DNA from: Chloroflexia bacterium
GTDB taxonomy: Bacteria; Chloroflexota; Chloroflexia; QHBQ01; JADMIH01
Length of the DNA stretch: 5,307 bases
Reading direction: 5' to 3'
Assembly (NCBI GenBank): GCA_025927935.1
Contig: JAICKM010000509.1
Span: 1-5,307 of the forward strand
Below the pieces are notes generated by a model. That model was not told the DNA's origin. It worked only from the letters and a program-made list of their open reading frames with translations, and made no database searches. How positions within the stretch are numbered: the first letter of the stretch is position 1; each line of letters starts with the position of its first letter. Positions 1 through 5,307 of this stretch are shown piece after piece. Both the position numbers and the translations under genes were made by a program.

Positions 1-60
1 GCGCTAGCCGCCCGCTTTAGCAGCCTCCAAGCCTGCCGAGAGCCTATCATGTGAGCATTG

Positions 61-137
61 TCGTTCTGAGCGGAGCGAAGAATCTCCGTCTTGTACACGC
101 ACGAGACTCTTCGCTGCGCTCCCTAGACAAGTACGAC
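61..137. repeat. Palindromic interspersed repeat (REP/MITE-like), copy 1
   Basis: The two arms, GAGCGGAGCGAAGAATCTC (68-86) and GAGACTCTTCGCTGCGCTC (103-121), are inverted repeats of 19 nt with two mismatches, around a 16-nt loop. The 12 nt at 126-137 match 4886-4897 of copy 2 with two differences, so the element extends past the hairpin arms. It ends 29 nt beyond the stop codon of the large minus-strand gene, and a transcript of that gene would fold into a strong hairpin here. There is no U-tract, so a standard intrinsic terminator is not shown. I recall similar palindromes as abundant in Chloroflexota genomes. A role in 3'-end stabilisation or transcription termination is inference. Confidence 0.8.
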
Positions 138-166
138 TGGAGGCACAAGCGCGTACCCACCGGTGG

Positions 167-3100
167 CTAGCGAGGACAGGTCGGGTCCGTGCCGGTCAGG
201 CCGTATTGCGCGCGTTCATGATCGGTGAAGTCGCGGAACAGATGCCCGCAGACGTACTTGACTGTGTCGCGCTGGTCCACGTACCAGAGGCGGGCGGTGC
301 CGTCAAGGGAGCCGGTAAGCACTGTCTTGCCGTCGGGTGCGAAAGCCACTGCCTGAACTGCGTCTTTGTGCCCGGTGAAACGCCGGAGTTCCTGCCCGGT
401 CGCGGCGTCCCACAGACGGGCGGTCCGGTCGTCGCTGCCGCTCAGCACCGTTTTGCCGTCAGGCGAGAAGGCCACACCGTCCACGAAGTCGCCGTGGCCC
501 AGGAAGCGGCGGATTTCCTGGCCGGTGCCCACGTCCCACAGCGTGATAGTCCCACTGCTGCTACCGGTGACAACGCGCTTGCCGTCGGGCGAGAACGCCA
601 CACCGGAGCCGGCGTCGGTGCTGAAGCTGCGGATCACCCGGCCGGTGTCTACGGCCACGAGCCTGACGGTGCTATCGTCACAACCGGCGACCAGCAGCTT
701 GCCGTCGGGTGAGAACGCGACCGCGTGCACAACGATCGGCAGCTGCAAGGGTCTCAGGAGGGTTCCGCTGATCACATCCCAGAGGTACGCGCCGTGGCGT
801 TCGCCCGCAAACTGCGGCCGGTAGTCGCCGCCCGTGGCCAGAGTCCTGCCGTCGGGCGAGAAGGCCAGGTCATAGATGAAATCGGTGGAGGTCATAACGT
901 GTAGCGGGCTGCCGGTGTTTGCATCCCACACTCGCGCCGTGCCGTCGGGGTTGCCGGCGGCAGTCAACAGCAGTTTGCCGTCGGGTGAGAAGGCCACGCC
1001 ATTGACGTTGCCCCGGTGACCGGTGAGGTGAAGCAGAAGCTGTCCGGTGTGGGCGTCCCAGATGCTGGCCGAATCAGGTTGCGTGCCGCCCGTCGCCACG
1101 CGCTTGCCGTCGGCGGAGAAGGCCACGCTCCAGATGCTCCTCCCCTCCACGCCAAACTGGGGCAGCGCGCGCTGGGAGCCCACGCTCCACAGCCGCGCCG
1201 TCCCGTCCTCGCTGGCGGTCAGCACTTGCGTGCCGTCGGGCGAGAAGACGGCGCTGACGACAGAGTCGGTATGCCCGATGAAGCCACGGCCTTCCCGGCC
1301 CGTCGCGACGTCCCAGAGCCGGGCGTCTGAGCCGTCCGTCGTCAGGATGGTCTTACCGTCAGGCGAGAACCGAACGGAATTAACTCCGCCTTTCTGCCCC
1401 ACAAACTGGCGCAGCTCTGTCCCCGTGGCGAGATCATAGAGCCGCGAGATCCCGTCCGAACCGCCAGTGAGGACCTGCTTGCCATCGGGCGAAAAGGCTG
1501 CGCCAAACAGGGGAGACGTACTGCCCAGGAAGCGGCGAACTTCGTGGGCTGTAGCCACATCCCACAGCCGGGCGGTGGTGTCGTAGCTCACGGTGAGCAG
1601 CTGCGTGCCGTCGGGCGAGAAGGCGACGTCGTTGACGGGCAATTTCCCCGCAGCAAGAGTGGCCAACGCCTGCCCGGTGGCAGCATCCCACACCCGCGCG
1701 GTCCCGTCGTCGCTGACGCTGGCAATTCGCTTGCCGTCGGGGGAGAAGGCTACGCGCTCGATAGGGGCGTCATGCCCCGTGAACGTTCGCAAGACTTCTC
1801 CGCTGGCGGCATCCCACAGACGCAATGTTTTGTCGCCACTGCCCGTGAGGATCTGGGTTCCAGCGGGTGAGAAGGCCACGCCCCCGATGCCGCCGGTGTG
1901 GCCGGTAAAGGTCCGGATCGGCCGGCCGGTGGCGGCGTCCCAGAGCCGCGCGGTCTTGTCCTCACCGCCGGTGAGCACCAGCTTGCCGTCGGGCGAGAAG
2001 ACCGCTGCCCATATCCGGCCGGTATGCCCGACATATTGGAGCAGCGGATAGTCCAGGCCGGCGGAGGCGTCGGCCATCGCCTCGCCCTCCGGCGTGTTCT
2101 GGGTGTGCAGCGAGCGGAGCGCCAACAGGGCGACCAGCTGCGGGTCCCCTCCCGACTGGAGCACGCTATTCGCGTCGGCCGCCAGGCGCTGCGCGTCGGA
2201 CCGCGACAGCGCGGCGACCGCCTGTTGGCGCTGCTTGTCGGCTGCGGCCTGGTTTGCCGTCGCCTGGGCCGCGTTGGCCTGGGCCGCGCGGCTCTGCGCG
2301 AGGGCGAACAGCCCCAGGCTCGTCGCCACCAGCAGGAAGACCGCCAGCCCGGCGGCCAGGTAGCGCAGCCGGCTCGCCGCCCGCCGTTGCAAGGTCAGCT
2401 CCCGCGCCTGCCGCTGCTGCTCGCCGGCCGCCTGCTTCTCCCGCTCCGCTGCGCTGGCCGCGATGTAGGTCCGCTCCTCGGCGTTAAGGGCCATTGTGCC
2501 TTCCCCGGCCAGAGCCTCAAACTGCGCTAGCCGCGTGCCTCGCGCGAGGAAGCTGGGGTCGTTCCCCGTCCCGCTCCATTCATTCGTCGCCGTCAGCAGC
2601 CGCCGATGCACACGCAGGCTCTCACGCCCTGCCTCGATCCACCGGTGCAGCCGCGGCCATGAACGCAGCAGCGCTTCGTGCGCCACCTCCACCGTCGGCA
2701 CCCCCAGCACCGGATCCCTGTCGAAGGTCAACAAGCGGTGGCTGCCAAATACTTCCAGTACCCGTTCCAGCGCTGCTTCGTCGCGGGCCGCCCCCGCAAT
2801 CTCCCCCCGCCGCACCCGGCGCCGCGTATCCTCCACGCCCTCCCCCAGCGTCACCAGCCGTAGAAATAGCTGCCGAGCCTCTTCCTGCTCGGCAGCGCTC
2901 AGCCCGGCGTAGAGGCTCTCCGCGCGCCGGCTCAAGGCCCCTTGCACGCCCCCGCTGGCGCGATACGCGCGCAGCGTCATCAGTCCGTCCGTGCGCTGCT
3001 CGAACAACTCGGTCAGCGCGTATTGCAGCAGCGGCAGGGCGCCCGGCTGCTCGCCCGTGTCGCGCACGATGGCCGCCAGCAGATCGTGCTCCAGCCCCAC

Positions 3101-4081
3101 CCCCCGCCGCGCCGCCGGGCGCACAATCGCCTGCTCCAACTCCTCCGCCGACAGCGGCAGCACCACCTCGGCCCGCTCGCGCAGCAACTCGCCCGTCGCC
3201 CGGTAGCTCAGGGGCCGGTCATAGAAGTCGGCCCGCAGGGTCGCCACCACCAGCAGCGGGCTGCGCTCGTCGGCCGCGGCTGCGTAGAGGCTGTCGAGCA
3301 GGTGGCGGCGCACCGCCTCGTCGGGCACCAGGGTGAAGAGTTCCTCGAACTGGTCGAGTACGAGCACCAGGCCGGTCTGCGGGTCGGGCAGGGCCCGTTT
3401 GGCGGCGCGCACCAACCCGCGCGGATCCTCGCGCAGTTGGGGTAGCAGGCTGGCCGGGGGATTGGGGGCCAGGCGCAGCAGGCCCGCCTCGATCTCCTCC
3501 AGCGGATGGGTGCCGGGAACCAGGTCGAGCACGGGCCAGCCCTGGAAGGGCGCAAGGGCGCCCCGGCGCAGCGCGGGCACCAACCCCGCGCGCACCACGC
3601 TCGATTTGCCGCTGCCCGAGGGACCGACCACCACCAGGAAGCGCGCGAACCGCGCCGGCTCGGCGAGGCGGGCCACCAGCTGCGCGGTGAGCGCGTCCCG
3701 GCCGAAGAAGTCGGGGGCGTCCGTTTCCTGGAAGGGGCGCAAGCCTTTGTAGGGGTTGGGCAGCGCGGATATCGGCTCCGCCTCCGGCGTGGGCGACGGT
3801 GTCTCTTTAGCGGCAGGCGGCGCGGCGGACCGACCGTTCTTGGAGGCGAGGTGCCGGCCGGTCCGCGCCCACTGCACGTAGGCGTCGCGTTCGGCCAGGG
3901 GCACCTGGAGCGCGGCGGCCAGCAGTTCGGCCAGTTGGCGAGAGGGCCGCGCCGTGCCCGCTTCGACCTTGCGGATCATCTCCACCGAGCAGCCCGCCTG
4001 ATCGGCCAGGGCTTCCTGCGTCAAATCCAGATCGCGTCGTCCCTGTTTCATCCAGGTTCCAAAGGAGGGGTCGACAGCCAT
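167..4081 (-). CDS. XRE-type HTH / nSTAND1 NTPase / transmembrane / 14-blade WD40 protein
   Basis: This is a large signalling ATPase of the STAND class: a nucleotide-dependent switch between a DNA-binding head and a ligand-sensing propeller tail. The 1304 residues run as follows. Residues 8-62 are a Cro/C1-type HTH (TQEALADQAGCSVEMIRKVE, 21-40). Residues 72-108 are a Pro/Ala-rich linker. The nSTAND1 NTPase starts near NPYKGLRPF (109-117), with Walker A GPSGSGKS (153-160), Walker B ending in the family-typical DQFEE (243-247), the sensor-like ATLRADFYDR (280-289), and PGALPLLQYAL (346-356). A winged-helix-like part carries EDTRRR (417-422) and VAHEALLRSWPRL (466-478). A charged coiled coil covers about 540-570, one membrane span about 573-597, and an Ala/Gln-rich helix 598-640. 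Fourteen WD40 blades (685-1278) make two seven-bladed propellers, followed by a tail with Cys1278 and Cys1302. The ATG at 4081 has AGGAGA 5 nt upstream; the internal Met11 has no such site. The frame is intact. Positive residues before the span (R566, R567, R571, R573) suggest N-in, C-out topology. The ligand and the DNA targets are unknown; a conflict or immunity role is possible but not shown. Confidence 0.95.
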   Translation of the reverse strand: MAVDPSFGTWMKQGRRDLDLTQEALADQAGCSVEMIRKVEAGTARPSRQLAELLAAALQVPLAERDAYVQWARTGRHLASKNGRSAAPPAAKETPSPTPEAEPISALPNPYKGLRPFQETDAPDFFGRDALTAQLVARLAEPARFARFLVVVGPSGSGKSSVVRAGLVPALRRGALAPFQGWPVLDLVPGTHPLEEIEAGLLRLAPNPPASLLPQLREDPRGLVRAAKRALPDPQTGLVLVLDQFEELFTLVPDEAVRRHLLDSLYAAAADERSPLLVVATLRADFYDRPLSYRATGELLRERAEVVLPLSAEELEQAIVRPAARRGVGLEHDLLAAIVRDTGEQPGALPLLQYALTELFEQRTDGLMTLRAYRASGGVQGALSRRAESLYAGLSAAEQEEARQLFLRLVTLGEGVEDTRRRVRRGEIAGAARDEAALERVLEVFGSHRLLTFDRDPVLGVPTVEVAHEALLRSWPRLHRWIEAGRESLRVHRRLLTATNEWSGTGNDPSFLARGTRLAQFEALAGEGTMALNAEERTYIAASAAEREKQAAGEQQRQARELTLQRRAASRLRYLAAGLAVFLLVATSLGLFALAQSRAAQANAAQATANQAAADKQRQQAVAALSRSDAQRLAADANSVLQSGGDPQLVALLALRSLHTQNTPEGEAMADASAGLDYPLLQYVGHTGRIWAAVFSPDGKLVLTGGEDKTARLWDAATGRPIRTFTGHTGGIGGVAFSPAGTQILTGSGDKTLRLWDAASGEVLRTFTGHDAPIERVAFSPDGKRIASVSDDGTARVWDAATGQALATLAAGKLPVNDVAFSPDGTQLLTVSYDTTARLWDVATAHEVRRFLGSTSPLFGAAFSPDGKQVLTGGSDGISRLYDLATGTELRQFVGQKGGVNSVRFSPDGKTILTTDGSDARLWDVATGREGRGFIGHTDSVVSAVFSPDGTQVLTASEDGTARLWSVGSQRALPQFGVEGRSIWSVAFSADGKRVATGGTQPDSASIWDAHTGQLLLHLTGHRGNVNGVAFSPDGKLLLTAAGNPDGTARVWDANTGSPLHVMTSTDFIYDLAFSPDGRTLATGGDYRPQFAGERHGAYLWDVISGTLLRPLQLPIVVHAVAFSPDGKLLVAGCDDSTVRLVAVDTGRVIRSFSTDAGSGVAFSPDGKRVVTGSSSGTITLWDVGTGQEIRRFLGHGDFVDGVAFSPDGKTVLSGSDDRTARLWDAATGQELRRFTGHKDAVQAVAFAPDGKTVLTGSLDGTARLWYVDQRDTVKYVCGHLFRDFTDHERAQYGLTGTDPTCPR
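248..2029 (-). repeat. Array of 14 WD40 blade-coding units, period about 126 bp
   Basis: Residues 685-1278 divide into 14 blades, most of them exactly 42 residues, each with the strand motif AFSPDGK and most ending in LWD-TG. By my parsing, blades 1-5, 7, 13 and 14 are 42 residues. Blades 6, 11 and 12 are 40-41, blades 8-9 are 43-44, and blade 10 is 49 because of an insertion near YRPQFAGERHG (1087-1097). Blade 11 has lost the WD dipeptide (VRLVAVDTG). The DNA shows the periodicity too: variants of ttgccgtcgggcgagaaggc recur on the plus strand near 335, 461, 581, 700, 846, 976, 1104, 1230, 1354, 1481, 1607, 1733, 1859 and 1984. Fourteen blades fit two consecutive seven-bladed propellers. The split into two sevens is inferred from family knowledge. 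Confidence 0.93.
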
Positions 4082-4119
4082 AGCGGTCTCCTGGGCTGCT
4101 GCCTGGCCGCACGACAGCC

Positions 4120-4155
4120 TTACCGCTTTTATTACCAGTGGAGTTACCAGTGATT
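4120..4155. promoter_or_regulatory. Three tandem 12-bp units beginning TTACC, candidate operator
   Basis: Three abutting 12-mers are visible: TTACCGCTTTTA (4120-4131), TTACCAGTGGAG (4132-4143) and TTACCAGTGATT (4144-4155). The second and third share the nine bases TTACCAGTG; the first keeps only TTACC. They lie between two divergent genes, 39 nt upstream of the large gene's start codon, and abut the minus-strand -10 box, so they cover its probable transcription start. A protein bound here could block the large gene, and the middle unit overlaps the candidate -35 of the divergent promoter. The large gene encodes an HTH domain, which makes autoregulation an obvious hypothesis. Binding itself is inference. 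Confidence 0.55.
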
Positions 4156-4160
4156 ATACT
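4132..4160 (+). promoter_or_regulatory. Candidate promoter of the divergent small gene
   Basis: TTACCA (4132-4137, four of six matches to TTGACA) lies exactly 17 bp before TATACT (4155-4160, five of six matches to TATAAT). Transcription would begin near 4167 and leave a leader of about 114 nt before the start codon at 4281. A second AT-rich hexamer, GATAAT (4193-4198), could be an alternative -10 but has no convincing -35. The leader contains a short possible hairpin, CGCCGG (4206-4211) with CCGGCG (4230-4235), with no clear function. Confidence 0.4.
4153..4158 (-). promoter_or_regulatory. Candidate -10 box (TATAAT) of the large STAND gene
   Basis: Read on the minus strand this is a perfect TATAAT, 71 nt upstream of the start codon at 4081. 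Transcription would start near 4146, inside the tandem 12-bp units. The -35 region is poor: no TTGACA-like hexamer lies 16-18 bp upstream, and there is no extended -10 TG. This fits a promoter that needs an activator or is weak by default. The same TATA core serves as a -10 candidate on the opposite strand. Confidence 0.5.
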
Positions 4161-4266
4161 ACTTTTACATTCCGCCCGATAGAGTACAGAGGGATAATAG
4201 GTTCACGCCGGCCCGCTGTCAAGCGCGATCCGGCGCGGGGTAATCGCCCAATGGACCGCAACAGCG

Positions 4267-4273
4267 AAAGGAG
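4267..4273 (+). promoter_or_regulatory. Shine-Dalgarno AAAGGAG that fixes the start at 4281
   Basis: AAAGGAG ends 7 nt before the ATG at 4281. The upstream in-frame ATG at 4251 has no purine-rich site before it and would place this Shine-Dalgarno inside the coding sequence. The 4281 start is therefore preferred. Confidence 0.7.
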
Positions 4274-4280
4274 CGCAGCC

Positions 4281-4502
4281 ATGTACCAGCAGCATCTAAA
4301 CGAGGTGCGCGCCGCCCAGATTCAGCAGGATCGCCGGCGCGAAGCCGCCAGCGAACGCAGCCTGCGGGAGGCGAGCGCCGTCGCCACCGAGGACGAGGGC
4401 GCCGAGATGGACGAGCGGGGCGTTGAACCGCGACCGGCCGGGTTGCGCCGGCTGCTGCATGCCCTGCGCGTGCTCGGGCGCCGCCGCGCGACCGCCCGCT
4501 GA
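4281..4502 (+). CDS. Small charged helical protein of unknown function (73 aa)
   Basis: I do not recognise a named family. The 73-residue product starts MYQQHLNEVRAAQIQQ and is rich in Arg, Glu, Ala and Gln. It has a predicted helical N-terminal half (2-35), an acidic middle (TEDEGAEMDE, 36-45), and a basic amphipathic C-terminal helix (LRRLLHALRVLGRRR, 55-69). There is no signal peptide, membrane span or Cys. The reading frame is clean and the ribosome site is strong, which supports a real gene; an in-frame ATG at 4251 would add ten residues but lacks a ribosome site. It is divergent from the large STAND gene and shares its promoter region, so co-regulation is plausible. The basic helix could bind nucleic acid or the membrane surface. 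That is a guess from composition only. Confidence 0.6.
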   Translation: MYQQHLNEVRAAQIQQDRRREAASERSLREASAVATEDEGAEMDERGVEPRPAGLRRLLHALRVLGRRRATAR

Positions 4503-4510
4503 TTCCGCCA

Positions 4511-4690
4511 ATGGACCCCGAAACCGAGGAAACCGTACCGGACGCCCTGATCCGCCGGGTACTCCACGCCGCCTGGGATGCAGTACCATCCCCGGACGCC
4601 TGGAACCGCCTCGCAACCCGGCTGGACACCGGGCAGGCCGGAGCGGATGCCCTCCGACGCCGCAAGGCGAGCGCCGTCCGCTCCGGCCCT
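4511..4690 (+). CDS. Possible small ORF with no stop codon, doubtful
   Basis: An ATG at 4511, 8 nt after the stop of the upstream gene, opens a frame whose first 55 or so codons look coding. It begins MDPETEETVPDALIRRVLHA and goes on through a Trp-containing segment (WDAVPSPDAWNRLATRLD), with low GC at second and high GC at third codon positions. I translated the frame by hand and found no stop before the right edge at 5307. Past about 4690 it runs through stem-loops, the palindromic repeat, and the opposite strand of another gene, where the translation is Arg-rich and implausible. There is no Shine-Dalgarno; translation could be coupled to the upstream gene. It could be a decayed gene that lost its stop by frameshift, or chance openness in GC-rich DNA. 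The end given here marks only where coding character fades. Confidence 0.28.
4636..4688. other. Long stem-loop with 12-bp perfect stem and GCAA inner loop
   Basis: GGCCGGAGCGGA (4636-4647) and TCCGCTCCGGCC (4677-4688) are perfect reverse complements. A T-G wobble and a G-C pair extend the stem inward. A smaller hairpin sits inside, CGCC (4658-4661) and GGCG (4666-4669), closed by a GCAA tetraloop of the stable GNRA type on the plus strand. No T-run follows on either strand, so it is not a standard intrinsic terminator. It may end or protect the transcript of the small gene, or be part of a structured RNA. Confidence 0.6.
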
Positions 4691-4710
4691 GTGCCGGCCT
4701 TCCCCCACTT

Positions 4711-4737
4711 CCCCGGCGGCGCGGATTGCCGCCGGGG
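4711..4737. other. GC-only hairpin, 10-bp perfect stem
   Basis: CCCCGGCGGC (4711-4720) and GCCGCCGGGG (4728-4737) pair perfectly around the 7-nt loop GCGGATT. The stem is all G-C and would be very stable in RNA of either strand. No U-tract follows on either strand. Its place downstream of the small plus-strand gene makes a role as transcript end or pause site possible. Confidence 0.55.
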
Positions 4738-4743
4738 ACCCCA

Positions 4744-4789
4744 CCGCGCGCTAGACCCGCACCTGCCGCGGGCAGATCAGAGAGCGCGG
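4744..4789. other. Third GC-rich stem-loop with nested inner stem
   Basis: Outer arms CCGCGC (4744-4749) and GCGCGG (4784-4789) enclose an inner stem CTGCC (4763-4767) and GGCAG (4771-4775) with a 3-nt loop. It is weaker than the two preceding hairpins and could be chance in GC-rich DNA, but it continues an uninterrupted series of three foldable segments. Confidence 0.35.
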
Positions 4790-4812
4790 CTCAATAGTGC
4801 GCCCACCTCCAG

Positions 4813-4897
4813 CCGTCCTTCTGAGCGCAGTGAAGAATCTCGTCTTATAGCCCACCGCGACGAGACTCTTCGCTGCGCTCAGAGTGACAGGTATGAC
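4813..4897. repeat. Palindromic interspersed repeat (REP/MITE-like), copy 2
   Basis: The arms at 4813-4844 and 4859-4890 are inverted repeats of 32 nt with five mismatches around a 14-nt loop. The core is CTGAGCGCAGTGAAGAATCT on the left and CTCTTCGCTGCGCTCAGAG on the right. It is clearly related to copy 1 (61-137), including the trailing GACAGGTATGAC (4886-4897). It lies between the 3' ends of convergent genes, 12 nt past the stop codon at 4910, as copy 1 lies just past the stop at 167. Both copies have the same orientation relative to the preceding minus-strand gene. Placement at gene ends is typical of REP elements. Confidence 0.82.
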
Positions 4898-4909
4898 GGA
4901 AAAGTCTCC

Positions 4910-5307
4910 TCAGTCCGCGTCAAGCGTCGCATCGAACTCGGCGCGCAGCAAGTTAGTGATGGCGGACGCCGCCGCTGCCGGGAGCCGCGCCTCCAGGCTT
5001 GCCGGGTTGGGGCGACCATACAACGGTGCGATGAAAGTGCCGGTCAGCGCCAGGGCGCACCCGTCCGGCAAGCCGAAGACGCGGATCTCTGTGGCGGCCT
5101 CGAACGGGGTCATGCCGTCATGCGCGTCGCTGACCCGGTCGGTGACTTCGAGGCCCCGCACCCCGTCTCCCAGGCGATAGACCGCCGTCGTCAGCGTCCC
5201 GCCGTAGTCGTCCTCATCGGTGGTGCCGGCAATCGGCTGCCGGGTACGCGCCGGGGCGAAGCCGGGCTGCACCAGCGCCGCGAGGCGGAAGGCCAGATCG
5301 ATCAACA
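4910..5307 (-). CDS. Unrecognised protein, C-terminal part or nearly whole, cut by window edge
   Basis: The minus-strand frame is open from the right edge to TGA at 4910-4912 and gives about 131 residues of natural-looking sequence. I do not recognise the family. The N-terminal visible part is hydrophobic (LAFRLAALVQPGFAP); then comes an acidic turn (TTDEDDYGG), alternating strand-like segments (TAVYRLGDGVRGLEVTDRV, then EIRVFGLPDGCALALTGTF), and a helical Ala-rich C-terminus (AAAASAITNLLRAEF). This pattern suggests a small alpha/beta fold. The first visible in-frame start is TTG at 5305. The codon before it reads NTG across the edge, so the true start may be there or further right. It ends tail to tail with the plus-strand small gene, with a palindromic repeat between them. 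Confidence 0.65.
   Translation of the reverse strand, partial: LIDLAFRLAALVQPGFAPARTRQPIAGTTDEDDYGGTLTTAVYRLGDGVRGLEVTDRVSDAHDGMTPFEAATEIRVFGLPDGCALALTGTFIAPLYGRPNPASLEARLPAAAASAITNLLRAEFDATLDAD

Noticed and set aside
157..166. Perfect 10-bp palindrome CCACCGGTGG directly after the large gene's stop
   Set aside because: Too short, and without a loop or U-run, to support a terminator; palindromes of this size are expected by chance in GC-rich DNA.
248..2029. Regularly spaced repeats resembling a CRISPR array
   Set aside because: The period of about 126 bp, the intact reading frame through every unit and the WD40 motif show a protein repeat, not direct repeats with spacers.
206..2530. Several plus-strand open frames opposite the WD40 region
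   Set aside because: They are antisense translations of the repeated blades; the repeated motifs such as LAVG and LPSGE are the complement of the FSPDGK-coding strip. They have no ribosome sites and no independent protein character.
2494..4153. Long plus-strand frames opposite the NTPase region, rich in Pro, Arg, Ala and Ser
   Set aside because: Low-complexity composition typical of antisense frames in GC-rich coding DNA, fully covered by the conserved STAND gene on the minus strand.
4251..4280. Upstream ATG extending the small gene by ten residues
   Set aside because: No Shine-Dalgarno before 4251, while AAAGGAG sits at proper spacing before 4281.
4219..4744. Minus-strand frames across the small-gene region
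   Set aside because: Arg/Ser/Ala-rich translations with no ribosome site, and they overlap the shared promoter side; the plus-strand gene at 4281 has a better start and composition.
61..4897. The bracketing repeats as terminal inverted repeats of a transposon
   Set aside because: No transposase lies between them, the copies have the same orientation, and each is a complete palindrome by itself; they fit dispersed REP-like elements better.

Overview
The window looks like high-GC bacterial chromosome, most likely from a Chloroflexota-type organism. This is an inference from three things: a giant HTH / STAND-NTPase / WD40 protein with a C-terminal tail that I recall from that phylum, GC-rich codon use, and palindromic repeats of the TTCTGAGCG-AGCGAAGAATCTC type, which I recall as common there. 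No rRNA, tRNA, transposase, integrase or CRISPR array is visible.

Layout from left to right. Positions 1-166 hold no gene; they carry a palindromic interspersed repeat (61-137). Positions 167-4081 on the minus strand are one intact gene for a 1304-residue multidomain sensor/regulator: an N-terminal XRE-type helix-turn-helix, a Pro/Ala-rich linker, an nSTAND1-type NTPase, a winged-helix-like region, a coiled coil, a single membrane span, and 14 WD40 blades with a Cys-containing tail. Positions 4082-4280 are a divergent intergenic region. It is AT-rich against its surroundings and contains three abutting 12-bp units beginning TTACC and a symmetric TATA core that reads as a -10 box on both strands. 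Positions 4281-4502 (+) encode a 73-residue charged helical protein with a strong Shine-Dalgarno. Positions 4503-4909 hold a second, doubtful reading frame starting at 4511, three consecutive GC-rich stem-loops (4636-4789), and a second copy of the palindromic repeat (4813-4897). From 4910 to the right edge, on the minus strand, lies the C-terminal part or nearly all of an unrecognised protein.

How the parts may work together (inference): the large protein has a DNA-binding domain at its cytoplasmic N-terminus, an ATP-dependent STAND switch, and two propellers probably outside the membrane. Its own promoter and that of the divergent small gene share a region carrying a 12-bp tandem repeat, a natural candidate operator for the HTH domain. 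The most testable idea in the window is therefore a membrane-anchored STAND sensor that controls itself and a divergent small protein. Nothing in the sequence shows what is sensed or what the small protein does.
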